Of a stretch of 64,000 nucleotides of DNA, positions 23,335 to 34,085 are shown piece by piece. Position numbers and translations under genes: made by a program. The DNA is taken from the NCBI RefSeq assembly GCF_947242115.1, contig NC_074712.1:45761838-45825837 (forward strand), given 5' to 3'. Numbering within the stretch: position 1 is the stretch's first letter; every line of letters begins with the position of its first letter. Origin of the DNA: Biomphalaria glabrata (Eukaryota > Mollusca > Gastropoda > Planorbidae). Below the pieces are notes generated by a model. The model was not told the DNA's origin and made no database searches. It saw only the letters and a program-made list of their open reading frames with translations.

Positions 23335-23548
23335 CGATTAGGGTTGAGGGTAAGTTCAGATATGGAGGAAGACACGGTTAGGGAAGAGGGTAAGTTCAGA
23401 TATGGAAGAAGACAGGGTTATGGTTGAGGGTAAGTTCAGATATGGAGGAAGACAGGGTTATGGTTGAGGGTAAGTTCAGAAATGGAGGAAGACAGGATTA
23501 GGGAAGAGGGTAAGTTCAGATATGGAGGAAGACAGGATTAGGGTTGAT
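23335..23548. repeat. Minisatellite, 40-bp unit, about 5 copies
   Basis: The unit contains GAGGGTAAGTTCAGATATGG then AGGAAGACA. Copies differ by GGTTGA/GGAAGA and by the base before GGTTA. Confidence 0.93.
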
Positions 23549-23687
23549 GCAGGGATGGCCATAGGTATAGGCAAATTAGGCCTAGAGTCTCAAATTGGTA
23601 GGGGCCTCGCACAGGCCTAAAATATTTTTTTTAGAAAAAAATTGTAAAACATGAATCAAATCTCAAACATGTCTGAACTCTATGGCT

Positions 23688-24062
23688 CTATTTCTACCAG
23701 CCTCGCTCTCAAACATAGCTAAATTCTATGGCTCTATTTCTACTAGCCTCGCTCTGAAACATAGCTAAATTCTATGGCTCTATTTTACTAGCCTCGCTCT
23801 CAAGCATAGCTAAATTCTATGGTTCTATTTTACTAGCCTCGCTCTCAAAAAGCTAAATTCTATGGCTCTATTTTACTAGCCTCGCTCTCAAGCATAGCTA
23901 AATTCTATGGTTCTATTTTACTAGCCTCGCTCTCAAAAAGCTAAATTCTATGGCTCTATTTTACTAGCCTCGCTCTCAAACATAGCTAAATTCTATTGCT
24001 CCATTTCTACTAGCCTCGCTCTGAAACATAGCTAAATTCTATGGCTCTATTTCTACTAGCCT
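23688..24062. repeat. Minisatellite, 40-46-bp unit, about 8 copies
   Basis: The unit contains CATAGCTAAATTCTATGGCT then CTATTTCTACTAGCCTCGCT. Copies vary by loss of CAT or TC. Confidence 0.92.
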
Positions 24063-24282
24063 AGTTTTAAGTTTGTGCTATGATTCAAGGTTTAAATCTA
24101 CTTGTTAGACTACATTAAAAGACCATTGTTTCTTCCTTTCGGTGAAATGTCTGGGGATAACGAATCGTCCATTCGTGCTGTCGGTGCTACATGAATTTCA
24201 CGTACTTGTTGATGAGGTTTAGATACAGGACAGTTTATACGTTTTGCTTATTTTTTTTTTGTTTTTCTATTTTAATAGGGGA

Positions 24283-27200
24283 CACCCTATTCCCTTCGCC
24301 TAGGACCTCCCTATTCCCTTCACCTAGGACCTCCCTATTCCCTTCGCCTAGGACCTCCCTATTCCCTTCACCTAGGACCTCCCTATTCCCTTCACCTAGG
24401 ACTTCCCTATTCCCTTCACCTAGGACCTCCCTATTCCCTTCACCTAGGACCTCCCTATTCCCTTCACCTAGGACCTCCCTATTCCCTTCACCTAGGACCT
24501 CCCTATTCCCTTCGCCTAGGACCTCCCTATTCCTTTCACCTAGGACCTCCCTTTTCCCTTCACCTAGGACCTCCTTATTCCCTTCACCTAGGACCTCCCT
24601 ATTCACTTCACCTAGGACCTCCCTATTCCCTTCACCTAGGACCTCCCTTTTCCCTTCACCTAGGACGTCCCTATTCCCTTCACCTAGGACCTCCCTTTTC
24701 ACTTCACCTAGGACCTCCCTATTCACTTTCACCTAGGATCTCCCTATTCCCTTCACCTAGGACCTCCCTATTCACTTCACCTAGAACCTCCATTTTCCCT
24801 TCACCTAGGACCTCCCTATTCACTTCACCTAGGACCTCCCTTTTCCCTTCACATAGGACCTCCCTATTCACTTCACCTAGGACCTCCCTTTTCCCTTCAC
24901 CTAGGACCTCACTATTCCCTTCACCTAGGACCTCACTATTCCCTTCACCTAGGACCTCCCTATTCACTTCTCCTAGGACCTCCCTTTTCCCTTCACCTAG
25001 GACCTCCCTTTTCCCTTCACCTTGGACCTCCCTATTCCCTTCACCTAGGACCTCACTATTCCCTTCACCTAGGACCTCCCTATTCCCTTCATCTAGGACC
25101 TCACTATTCACTTCACCTAGGACCTCCCTATTCCCTTCGCCTAGGACCTCCCTATTCCCTTCACCTAGGACCTCCCTATTCCTTTCACCTAGGACCTCCC
25201 TATTCCCTTCACCTAGGACCTCCCTATTCCCTTCACCTAGGACCTCCCTATTCCCTTCACCTAGGACCTCCCTATTCCCTTCACCTAGGACCTCCCTATT
25301 CCCTTCGCCTAGGACCTCCCTATTCCTTTCACCTAGGACCTCCCTTTTCCCTTCACCTAGGACCTCCTTATTCCCTTCACCTAGGACCTCCCTATTCACT
25401 TCACCTAGGACCTCCCTATTCACTTCACCTAGAACCTCCCTTTTCCCTTCACATAGGACCTACCTATTCACTTCACCTAGGACCTCCTTTTTCCCTTCAC
25501 CTAGGACCTCACTATTCCCTTCACCTAGGACCTCACTATTCCCTTCACCTAGGACCTCCCTATTCACTTCACCTAGGACCTCCCTTTTCCCTTCACCTAG
25601 GACCTCCCTTTTCCCTTCACCTAGGACCTCCCTATTCCCTTCACCTAGGACCTCACTATTCCCTTCACCTAGGACCTCCCTATTCCCTTCATCTAGGACC
25701 TCACTATTCACTTCACCTAGGACCTCCCTATTCCCTTCGCCTAGGACCTCCCTATTCCCTTCACCTAGGACCTCCCTATTCCCTTCACCTAGGACCTCCC
25801 TATTCCCTTCACCTAGGACCTCCCTATTCCCTTCACCTAGGACCTCCCTATTCCCTTCACCTAGGACCTCCCTATTCCCTTCACCTAGGACCTCCCTATT
25901 CCCTTCGCCTAGGACCTCCCTATTCCTTTCACCTAGGACCTCCCTTTTCCCTTCACCTAGGACCTCCTTATTCCCTTCACCTAGGACCTCCCTATTCACT
26001 TCACCTAGGACCTCCCTATTCCCTTCACCTAGGACGTCCCTATTCCCTTCACCTAGGACCTCCCTTTTCACTTCACCTAGGACCTCCCTATTCACTTTCA
26101 CCTAGGACCTCCCTATTCCCTTCACCTAGGACCTCCCTATTCACTTCACCTAGAACCTCCATTTTCCCTTCACCTAGGACCTCCCTATTCACTTCACCTA
26201 GGACCTCCCTTTTCCCTTCACATAGGACCTCCCTATTCACTTCACCTAGGACCTCCCTTTTCCCTTCACATAGGACCTCACTATTCCCTTCACCTAGGAC
26301 CTCACTATTCCCTTCACCTAGGACCTCCCTATTCACTTCACCTAGGACCTCCCTATTCACTTCACCTAGGACCTCCCTTTTCCCTTCACCTAGGACCTCC
26401 CTATTCCCTTCACCCAGGACCTCACTATTCCCTTCACCTAGGACCTCCCTATTCCCTTCATCTAAGACCTCACTATTCCCTTCACCTAGGACCTCACTAT
26501 TCCCTTCACCTAGGACCTCACTATTCCCTTCACCTAGGACCTCCCTATTTACTTCACCTAGGACCTCCCTATTCACTTCACCTAGGACCTCACTATTCCC
26601 TTCACCTAGGACCTCACTTTTCCCTTTACCTAGGACCTCATTATTCCCTTCACCTAGGACCTCCCTTTTCCCTTCACCTAGGACCTCCCTATTCACTTCA
26701 CCTAGGACCTCCCTAATCACTTCACCTAGGACCTCCCTTTTCCCTTCACCTAGGACCTCACTATTCCCTTCACCTAGGACCTCCCTATTCACTTCACCTA
26801 GGACCTCCCTATTCACTTCATCTAGGACCTCCCTATTCACTTCACCTAGGACCTCCCTTTTCCCTTCACCTAGGACCTCCCCTATTCCCTTGATCTAGGA
26901 CCTCACTATTCCCTTCACCTAGGACCTCACTATTCCCTTCACCTAGGACCTCCCTATTCACTTCACCTAGGACCTCCCTATTCACTTCACCTAGGACCTC
27001 ACTATTCCCTTCACCTAGGACCTCACTTTTCCCTTCACCTAGGACCTCACTATTCCCTTCACCTAGGACTCCCTTTTCCCTTCACCTAGGACCTCCCTAT
27101 TCACTTCACCTAGGACCTCCCTATTCACTTCACCTAGGACCTCCCTTTTCCCTTCACCTAGGACCTCACTATTCCCTTCACCTAGGACCTCCCTATTCAC

Positions 27201-27320
27201 TTCACCTAGGACCTCCCTATTCACTTCACCTAGGACCTCCCTTTTCCCTTCACCTAGGACCTCACTATTCCCTTCACCTAGGACCTCACTATTCCCTTCG
27301 CCTAGGACCTCCCTATTCCC
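24283..27320. repeat. Large minisatellite, 24-bp unit, about 126 copies
   Basis: The unit is ACCTCCCTATTCCCTTCACC plus TAGG. Strong strand bias: the + strand is mostly C/T. Each junction makes the palindrome CCTAGG. Variants (TATTCAC, TTTTCCC, TCACTATT, CTTCGCC) are distributed in blocks that repeat with a period of about 1369 bp: the one-base insertion TATTCACTTTCACC occurs near 24720 and near 26091 with the same neighbours. The 24-bp length leaves minus-strand open frames reading (GEGNREVL)n, which I judge non-genic. Confidence 0.97.
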
Positions 27321-27920
27321 TGATGGGTAGTTTAGTCATGGAGGAGGAAATTAGATTTTACTTCCTACGATCCAAAACGACATATGACCTAATTATAGAT
27401 TACATTAACCGAGTTTAAGATGTGTAGAAATCTATTCTTGATTGTACTTCGTATAGTTTAGATGACATTGTTCTCTGGAATCCAATTTCTTTAATCCATT
27501 GTTACACATCTACTTAGAATGTAGTCACGTGATAACATTGGAGACAAGTTTAGCTTGAAAGACTTACTTTAGAAAGAACATTGTGGCGGGATCAAACATC
27601 TCCTGTAGACTTTTCTTTTTTGTTTTGTTTTATAAACAGCTACTTTGCATGGAATGAGTAGGACAACAAAGGTGTAGAAACTTAAGAAACTAGATTCACA
27701 TGCATTTATATTTCTAGGTTTTGATTCTTTCAAATATTAGACATGGCGATATTTTTGTTGATGTGTAGCATTAGCAAAACGGAAAGGAACAAGTTGAATA
27801 TATAGTTAACAAACGGAGAACAGAAACAGATGTGTACATTGACCTTCAGGATAGCCACAGCTTAGTGACCAGATTAACTAAAGGAATAATCAATGACTGT
27901 TTGAATTATTTATACTGCAG
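27321..27920. other. Unrecognised AT-rich sequence
   Basis: No gene or repeat recognised. Confidence 0.3.
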
Positions 27921-28020
27921 CAAGTGTAATCCTTACAGATTTGAAAGACAAAAAGACAAAAGCACATTTCTTATTCCATATGCTAGGACTAATTCCTATT
28001 CATATATTTAAAGGAGCTGT
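27921..28020 (+). mobile_element. LINE 3' fragment, same family as 42480-42905
   Basis: AGACAAAAAGACAAAAGCAC TTCTTATTCCATATGCTAGG matches the stretch at 42680-42720 that encodes GRHKDKGTLLVPYARTN. About 100 bp, no intact frame. Confidence 0.55.
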
Positions 28021-28064
28021 TCTACATTTCTTTCCATTTACTTACACACTCAAATCTGGAGCAG

Positions 28065-28380
28065 CAGTGGCGTAGCTAGTGTGTGGGAGGGGGATCCAAA
28101 TTTGAAAATTCCTCCGGGCCCCCACTTGATGGGTCCCCAAATGTGTGTCTGACATTTTTTTTTTACATTAAATATTAAGCCAAAGCCATGTTATCTAGCT
28201 AGTCATGTTAGTGACCATGTTGCAGATATTCCACACATTATTAAGTACATTATCTCATGTCATGATGTCAAAATGCAGTGGGCCCCTAAAGAAGCCCTAA
28301 AGAAGCCAAGCCTGATGGGCCCCTAAAGAAGCCCTAAAGAAGCCAAGCCTGATGGGCCTCCAATCCCAGGCTACGCCACT
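28065..28380. mobile_element. MITE, 316 bp, complete ends and target duplication
   Basis: Terminal inverted repeats CAGTGGCGTAGC / GCTACGCCACTG, flanked by a perfect 9-bp direct repeat CTGGAGCAG (28056-28064, 28381-28389). Eight of the nine bases would be a hAT-type duplication if one base matches by chance. The interior has a short tandem of CCCTAAAGAAGCC. A decayed relative lies at 5941-6195. Confidence 0.82.
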
Positions 28381-28389
28381 GCTGGAGCA

Positions 28390-29238
28390 GCATCCAATCA
28401 TCTGCCAAGGAGTTGACCACTCATTAGTTGGACTCAACTCTTTCAAGTGCCCCTTCAAGTGAGTCCCGCTACATTCCGCACGGCTCAGCTCCCTACATGT
28501 AGGTGGTGCAGATAGCTGCCATGTCTGAGACTCGAGTGTCGCATCAAGTGACGTACTAGTTACAGTACCGAGAGGACATGCCCCCCCCCCCTCCCCAGCC
28601 TCACTTTGTTTATGTCATCGTCTATTGAGGCAGAGGAGAAAATCCGCTCGCGAAACTGGAAACACATTTCGATGATTGATAAAGTGAACATTTAGATTAC
28701 AACATTGTTCCAGCACCAATGATAAATTGGCTGACAGCACAGAACAAGTTTCTCTTCTTGAAGTAAACCAACAGATTTTTTTTTCATTGTGGATTAATCT
28801 CCCCAACAAGTTGTCAAGGTAAAGTTGATATGACACATTCATGTCTAGCATCTGATGTCACAGAACGCAGGTGAAGGATATTGTAAAAGATATTGTAAAA
28901 AATGCAAACCAAAATTTTCTTTTTGACACATTTTTTTTATATTTGATATTATATCTAGACAGAGTGAAGTTTTTTGTATATCTCCAACGAATCTACATTT
29001 TTATGTTTATGATGTATTTTCCTATAAGGATTAAATGAAAAAAAAAAATAGAAACAACATCCTAGCAACAACTGCAGTGTTTTGTAGACCAGCAGACGTG
29101 ACCCAGGTCATCACCATCATCATCAACAACAACCACCTTTTTTTAAAAAAAAAATAAATTCTTTTGTAAGTTTCTAGTGATTGATAAGTGTGTAAAGTAC
29201 TGACTCTTTTTGCCTTGATGCTTGATTCCACTTTGACA
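28390..29238. other. Unrecognised intergenic sequence
   Basis: Homopolymer C (28578) and A/T runs; CATCATCATCAACAACAACC near 29115. No gene recognised. Confidence 0.35.
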
Positions 29239-29810
29239 TTGTCTAATGAGCTCGGGAACTTAGTGTGTTCACCTCACGTGATACGATTGTATAATGAGCT
29301 CGGGAACTTAGTGTGTTCACCTCACGTGATACAATTGTCTAATGAGCTCGGGAACTTAGTGTGTTCACCTCACGTGATACAATTGTCTAATGAGCTCGGG
29401 AACTTAGTGTGTTCACCTCACGTGATACGATTGTCTAATGAGCTCGGGAACTTAGTGTGTTCACCTCACGTGATACGATTGTCTAATGAGCTCGGGAACT
29501 TAGTGTGTTCACCTCACGTGATACAATTGTCTAATGAGCTCGGGAACTTATTGTGTTCACCTCACGTGATACAATTGTCTAATGAGCTCGGGAACTTAGT
29601 GTGTTCACGTGATACGATTGTCTAATGAGCTTGGGAACTTAGTGTGTTCACCTCACGTGATACGATTGTCTAATGAGCTCGGGAACTTAGTGTGTTCACT
29701 TCACGTGATACGATTGTCTAATGAGCTCGGGAACTTAGTGTGTTCACCTCACGTGATACGATTGTCTAATGAGCTCGGGAACTTAGTGTGTTCACCTCAC
29801 GTGATACGTT
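29239..29810. repeat. Minisatellite, 48-bp unit, about 12 copies, one E-box per unit
   Basis: The unit contains TGTCTAATGAGCTCGGGAAC, then TTAGTGTGTTCACCTCACGT GATACGAT. Each unit has CACGTG and GAGCTC palindromes. One copy lacks five bases. Copies are nearly identical, and the 16-codon period yields + strand open frames judged to be by-products. Confidence 0.95.
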
Positions 29811-29812
29811 CA

Positions 29813-31019
29813 ACGGTGAAACCAATCTTTGTAAACTTCATGTTCACACTCGCTGGGAAACGGATTAGTTTTCGGCCATATAATGAAAAAAGATTCAAAG
29901 CGACAACAAAACATCAAGTAACAAAAAAGAAACAAAAATAAGACAATGTATCCTTTATACAGCTGACCAAGTTTTGTAAGAGCGAATATTTGGTTCGTAA
30001 TTACTAATGAAAGATAGCTGATCAAAATGAAACATTGTTTACCACAACCCTTTCTCCCCCACTCCGTCAATAAATCCTGATTAAGCGAATGTATAAATCT
30101 ATTTTTTTAGATGACGGCGCTCAAAATGTTCCTGAGGTCTATTTATTTATTTCACTCTTGAATGTAGACAGCGAGAATACCCGCTATGTCTGTTCAAGGT
30201 AAAGGTTGTCTAGACCAAATTTAATTTTAGAAGATATTTCGAAAAAATTATAACGGTCAAACTATAGTGATGCCGATCAGCTAATTTCTCAAAGATAAAC
30301 ATCAACTGTCGAATTTCTAGGAAAATTTGTTAGAGCCGTTTTCGAGAACCTGGTCAAAGATTCCAGGTTTCGCCGATCAATTTACGAGCTGAATAGAGAA
30401 ACTGCCATAAAATTTGCAGAGAGATTGAAAATGCAGCAGGACAAGTCCAGAGAGGTGCTACTACCGCTGCTTAATGTCCTCAGCTAGCCCACGGGATAAA
30501 ACACCCCAGCAGGACACTTTGTTAGACCTCTCACATAGTCACATCAAAGTCACATGCTATGCTTCAAGTTGACGACTTCACCACGGAGAGGCAACAGTTT
30601 ATGGAGCTATTAGAACAACACATTGTACTTTACTTCAATCTCCATTGTCGCAGAACTTGGCCTAAAGAGTTTCTAGTTCAAATATTCACTTTATTTTTCT
30701 ATTAGTTTAGAGTGGACTCTTTTTGTAAAGCTGGTAATTACATTTATTTCGATACACAATCGCAGTAGACCAAAACGTATAGGCGACTTCTTGGATCAGA
30801 CTACTAAGCTAACAGCCACTGGCAGATCACTTGTGAGGGGGGCTGGAGGCGGTTTAGCAGATGTTTGAAAAAGGGGGGGGTATCATTCATAGATATATTA
30901 AATTGTTTCGATTATTATATTTTTTTAAACACACTATATTTTATGATGAAACGATCAATCATCCTAAAACCATGTATAATAATCAGTATACTAAGCCCAA
31001 AACTCTTTATAGTAATCCG
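29813..31019. other. Unrecognised sequence
   Basis: A stretch at 30210-30640 is less AT-rich than its surroundings but shows no domain I recognise in any frame. A G-run occurs near 30872. Confidence 0.3.
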
Positions 31020-31110
31020 CCTTCTACTAAGCATTAAACCCTTCAAATAATCAGCATACTAAGCCCAAAACCCTTTATAATAATCAGCATACTAAGCCCA
31101 AAGTTGGATT
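31020..31110. repeat. Short imperfect tandem repeat
   Basis: AATCAGCATACTAAGCCCAA AACCCTTTATAAT repeats two to three times, with an earlier relative near 30980. Confidence 0.7.
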
Positions 31111-31844
31111 CGGTAGAACAAGCCTCAGTCAATTTATGCTTTGATTCAGTATAAAGGTTATCTGTCTGAGACGTTTGTGACATTGGATATCATTACATGA
31201 CAGATGTCAGACAAAATGACAACAAGAGTTATTTATGTCTGTAAAAGAAAAAAAATGTGATTTGAAAAATTCGGTGGCACTAGGTAAGGAGGTGGAGCAG
31301 TGGGGTGGGGGGGGGTAACGACGTCCTGTGGAGGGGAGGAAGTCTGACAGAGACATAACACAGGGGGGGGGGAGTTTCAAGACTGTCAGTGTGTTCAGAT
31401 CTAAACATTTCATGTGTTTTAAAGAGTATTACCTTGAAAGGAAGTATGGAGACTTTTTTTTGGAGTGTTTGCGGTACGATTGAATAGACAATAGACAAAT
31501 ACCTGTCTCGTTTATTTGAATACCTGACGGCTCATTTCTTCTCCACACTGTGTGCGGATAGGAATTATACATTAGTTCAAAAACATTTTTTTTAGGAAAC
31601 AAGGTGAGTAGCTGTTGATTAGTAAGATAAACCAAAATTTACACCTAGATATAAACCTAGATTTCTACCTAGATATAAAAAAAAACCCGTCCAGCCACTA
31701 ACACTATGGTGAACATTAACGTTTTCTTTGTGTCATCACAACGTCCAGTTCAGCGACGTAGAAAGGCCAACGAATCAAACTGAGGGGGGGGGGGGATGAC
31801 GGATGTAGCGACGTTCTTTGAATATTCCTTGAACCAAGTCATGT
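31111..31844. other. Unrecognised, with poly-G runs
   Basis: G runs at about 31303-31316, 31363-31372 and 31783-31794. Short open frames carry no motif. Confidence 0.3.
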
Positions 31845-32190
31845 AGGGTCAGTGTGTGGCTCAGTGGTCAATCACTTAGGAGTCTTGGGTTGGAATCTCA
31901 GTGAAGACGGACTTTTTTTAATTTGGGGATTTTTTGGACGTCCCTGAGTGCAGCCAACTCTAATGGGTACCTGACATAAGTTGGTGGAAGTAAAAGTGGT
32001 TGATAGCTCTGCTGGCTACAGTGCACTCTCGTTAGCCGTTGGCCGTAGACATAGTGGACTCTTTTTAGGATTCTTAGGACGTCCCTGAGTGCAGCCAACT
32101 CTAATGAGTACCTGACATAAGTTGGGAAAGTTAAGGAGGTTGGTCGTTGTGCTGGCTACAGTACACCATCATTAACCGTACAAACAGTGG
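31845..32190 (+). mobile_element. tRNA-derived SINE with a duplicated body
   Basis: The head has an A-box-like TGGCTCAGTGG (31857) and a B-box-like GGTTGGAATCT (about 31889). The body block GGACGTCCCTGAGTGCAGCC AACTCTAATG..TACCTGACATAAGTT occurs twice (about 31938-32030 and 32078-32170). Planorbid SINEs as I remember them have one such body followed by the tail seen at 38585-38650; the tail is missing here. Confidence 0.72.
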
Positions 32191-32199
32191 ACCTTAGCA

Positions 32200-32949
32200 T
32201 TATTATCCCTATTGATCACAAGGGCAACTTGACTGAGTAGTTTAACAAGGTGTCTTGCTATACATTGTTAAGTTGTTGCGATGTTACTTCCGGTTCGTGA
32301 TTTGTGTTTTTCTATGTCCTGTAGAATGAGAAGCTTGAGCTTTACGTAATATCCCAACAAAGATGAAACGCAGTGAATAACGCATGTATTAGCCGGCAAC
32401 ACATTCAATACGTGAAACAAATAACTTGATAGATGTTCCTGTCATAAGCTAGTAGAAATACTTTATAAATAATTAAACCTAGCATCAAGTATGTTACTTC
32501 ATTTCCATAGTGTGAACAATTTAATAAGAAATCTCCAACACTAGCCAACAACTTCACTAGACATATACCTCCTTCCCTTCTCAAGACTCAATAACAACTC
32601 TGTCAAATATTGCGCCGTCACTCTCTCTCCCCGACAGATTATTCCTCGTGCTTTGAGCCTGATTCTGGTAGGTGACTCTCAAGCTAGAACATGGTACGAG
32701 GTCACAACGAGGCTGTGACATGTAATATTTCTGATTTTCTGAAAGTTTCTTCTCCAAGGTCAAGTGTGCAGGAAACACACTTTTCTCCTTAATGTTCCCA
32801 TCCACATCAAGGGATGTTACTCAGCAATCTAAGAGATGAAGACGTCACTCGATATTCAGCGTTTCTCTTGTCTTATACGTCTCTGGCTCTCGTCCGTTCT
32901 TATATTGTGTACTCTCTTTCTTAACACCAAACGTTTACAGGCCATGAGG
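32200..32949. other. Unrecognised sequence
   Basis: No gene or repeat recognised. Confidence 0.3.
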
Positions 32950-33316
32950 CTAAGCATGATTGAACCCTTGGAGGATAATTGACTCTTAGGATAATTGACT
33001 TTAAGGTTGATTGACTCTAAGGGTAATTGACTCTAAAAATGATTGACTCTAAGGATGATTGAGTCTAAGGATGATTGAATCTAACGATAATTAAGTCTAG
33101 GGATGATTGATACCAAACATTATTGACTTTAAGGCTGATTGAGGCTAAGGATGATTGAATCTAATGATAATTAAGTCTAGGGATGATTGATACCAAACAT
33201 TATTGACTTTAAGGCTGATTGAGGCTAAGGATGATTGAATCTAATGATAATTAAGTCTAGGGATGATTGATACCAAACATTATTGACTTTAAAGCTGATT
33301 GAGGCTAATGATGATT
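32950..33316. repeat. Degenerate repeat with an 80-bp higher-order unit
   Basis: Short GATTGACTCTAAGGATGATT-like units occupy the first part. From about 33060 an 80-bp unit recurs about three times (GATGATTGATACCAAACATT ATTGACTTTAAGGCTGATTG), nearly unchanged. Confidence 0.9.
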
Positions 33317-33489
33317 CGTCATGGTTAACACTGCCAGGAAGGATTCCTCTATTAGTCTGTCACTTTGTGTACCATGTTGAGATCTAGTTGGTTTTAGGAT
33401 GTCCCAGTTAGTTAAACATTTGTAGTTCACTTCGCTGGTTTGCTCGCTGTGTCTAAACTTATTTGGTTTTAAACAAAAGTGAGTAAAAA

Positions 33490-33572
33490 TGTTCAGGCAG
33501 CAGGATTCGAACCTATACAAAGAAAGAGGCCGGTGCATACAAAGCTTTAGATCTCTCGGCCACGATTCGATT
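33490..33572 (-). mobile_element. tRNA-derived SINE head, minus strand
   Basis: On the minus strand: GTGGCCGAGAGATCTAAAGC (A-box region) and a good B box GGTTCGAATCC about 40 bases later. The intervening sequence does not give a credible anticodon arm, so it is read as a SINE head about 330 bp upstream of the CAP gene start. Confidence 0.6.
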
Positions 33573-33831
33573 GCTTAGAACTAGGTAGAGTGGTATTTGC
33601 TGTTGGTTACGGTTGAGTGCAATGTCAGGATAACCTTAACATTGGTTACTAATGACAGTAAAATATAGTTGATAGTTGATACCACATTCATTTAGATGTG
33701 AATTAATGAACCGCAACTTACTGTAAGACTCTTACTGTTATTTTGTTGTTTTTTATTTTCAGATAAGAAATAAACAAAGCAATGTATGACACCTGACATA
33801 GACATTTGAAAGAACTGTGGAGATTGGAAAG
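33573..33831 (+). promoter_or_regulatory. Upstream region of the double CAP gene
   Basis: AT-rich, between the SINE head and the candidate TATA box. No other regulatory motif could be supported. Confidence 0.3.
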
Positions 33832-33841
33832 TATATTTAAA
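33832..33841 (+). promoter_or_regulatory. Candidate TATA box of the double CAP gene
   Basis: TATATTTAAA lies about 60 bp before the ATG at 33900, which would give a 5' UTR of roughly 30-40 bases. No other core element was recognised. A non-coding first exon further upstream is an alternative, since an AG precedes the ATG closely. Confidence 0.35.
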
Positions 33842-33899
33842 GTCTAAATTGAAATAATCTCTACATAATCTTATAGTGTTGAAACAGATCCCAACCAAA

Positions 33900-34085
33900 A
33901 TGAAAATGGCGATGGGGCCAGCATATCTTCAATGGAATGTAAAATCAGTTCTGGTGATAGCAGCTTTGACCTTGGCATCAGTGCAGAGCCTAATGATCCC
34001 AATAAACGATGAGTTGAAACGTGACATTTTAACCAAACATAACGACCTGAGGAGACAGGTCATGGCCAGCTATATGATGGAACTC
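33900..34085 (+). CDS. CAP gene exon 1: signal peptide and first CAP helix
   Basis: 62 codons. The ATG at 33900 is chosen because it has A at -3 (ACCAAAATGA) and is followed at once by a charged then hydrophobic signal sequence. The upstream in-frame codons begin with GTG, not ATG. The exon ends with ...SYMMEL followed by gtaagt. It carries the KHNDLRR helix that opens CAP domains. Confidence 0.85.

Noticed and set aside
24283-27320. Minus-strand open frames reading (GEGNREVL)n as a repetitive protein
   Set aside because: The unit is 24 bp with few stops, so open frames follow automatically. They have no start context, splice sites or non-repeat domain, and frame breaks occur at array indels.
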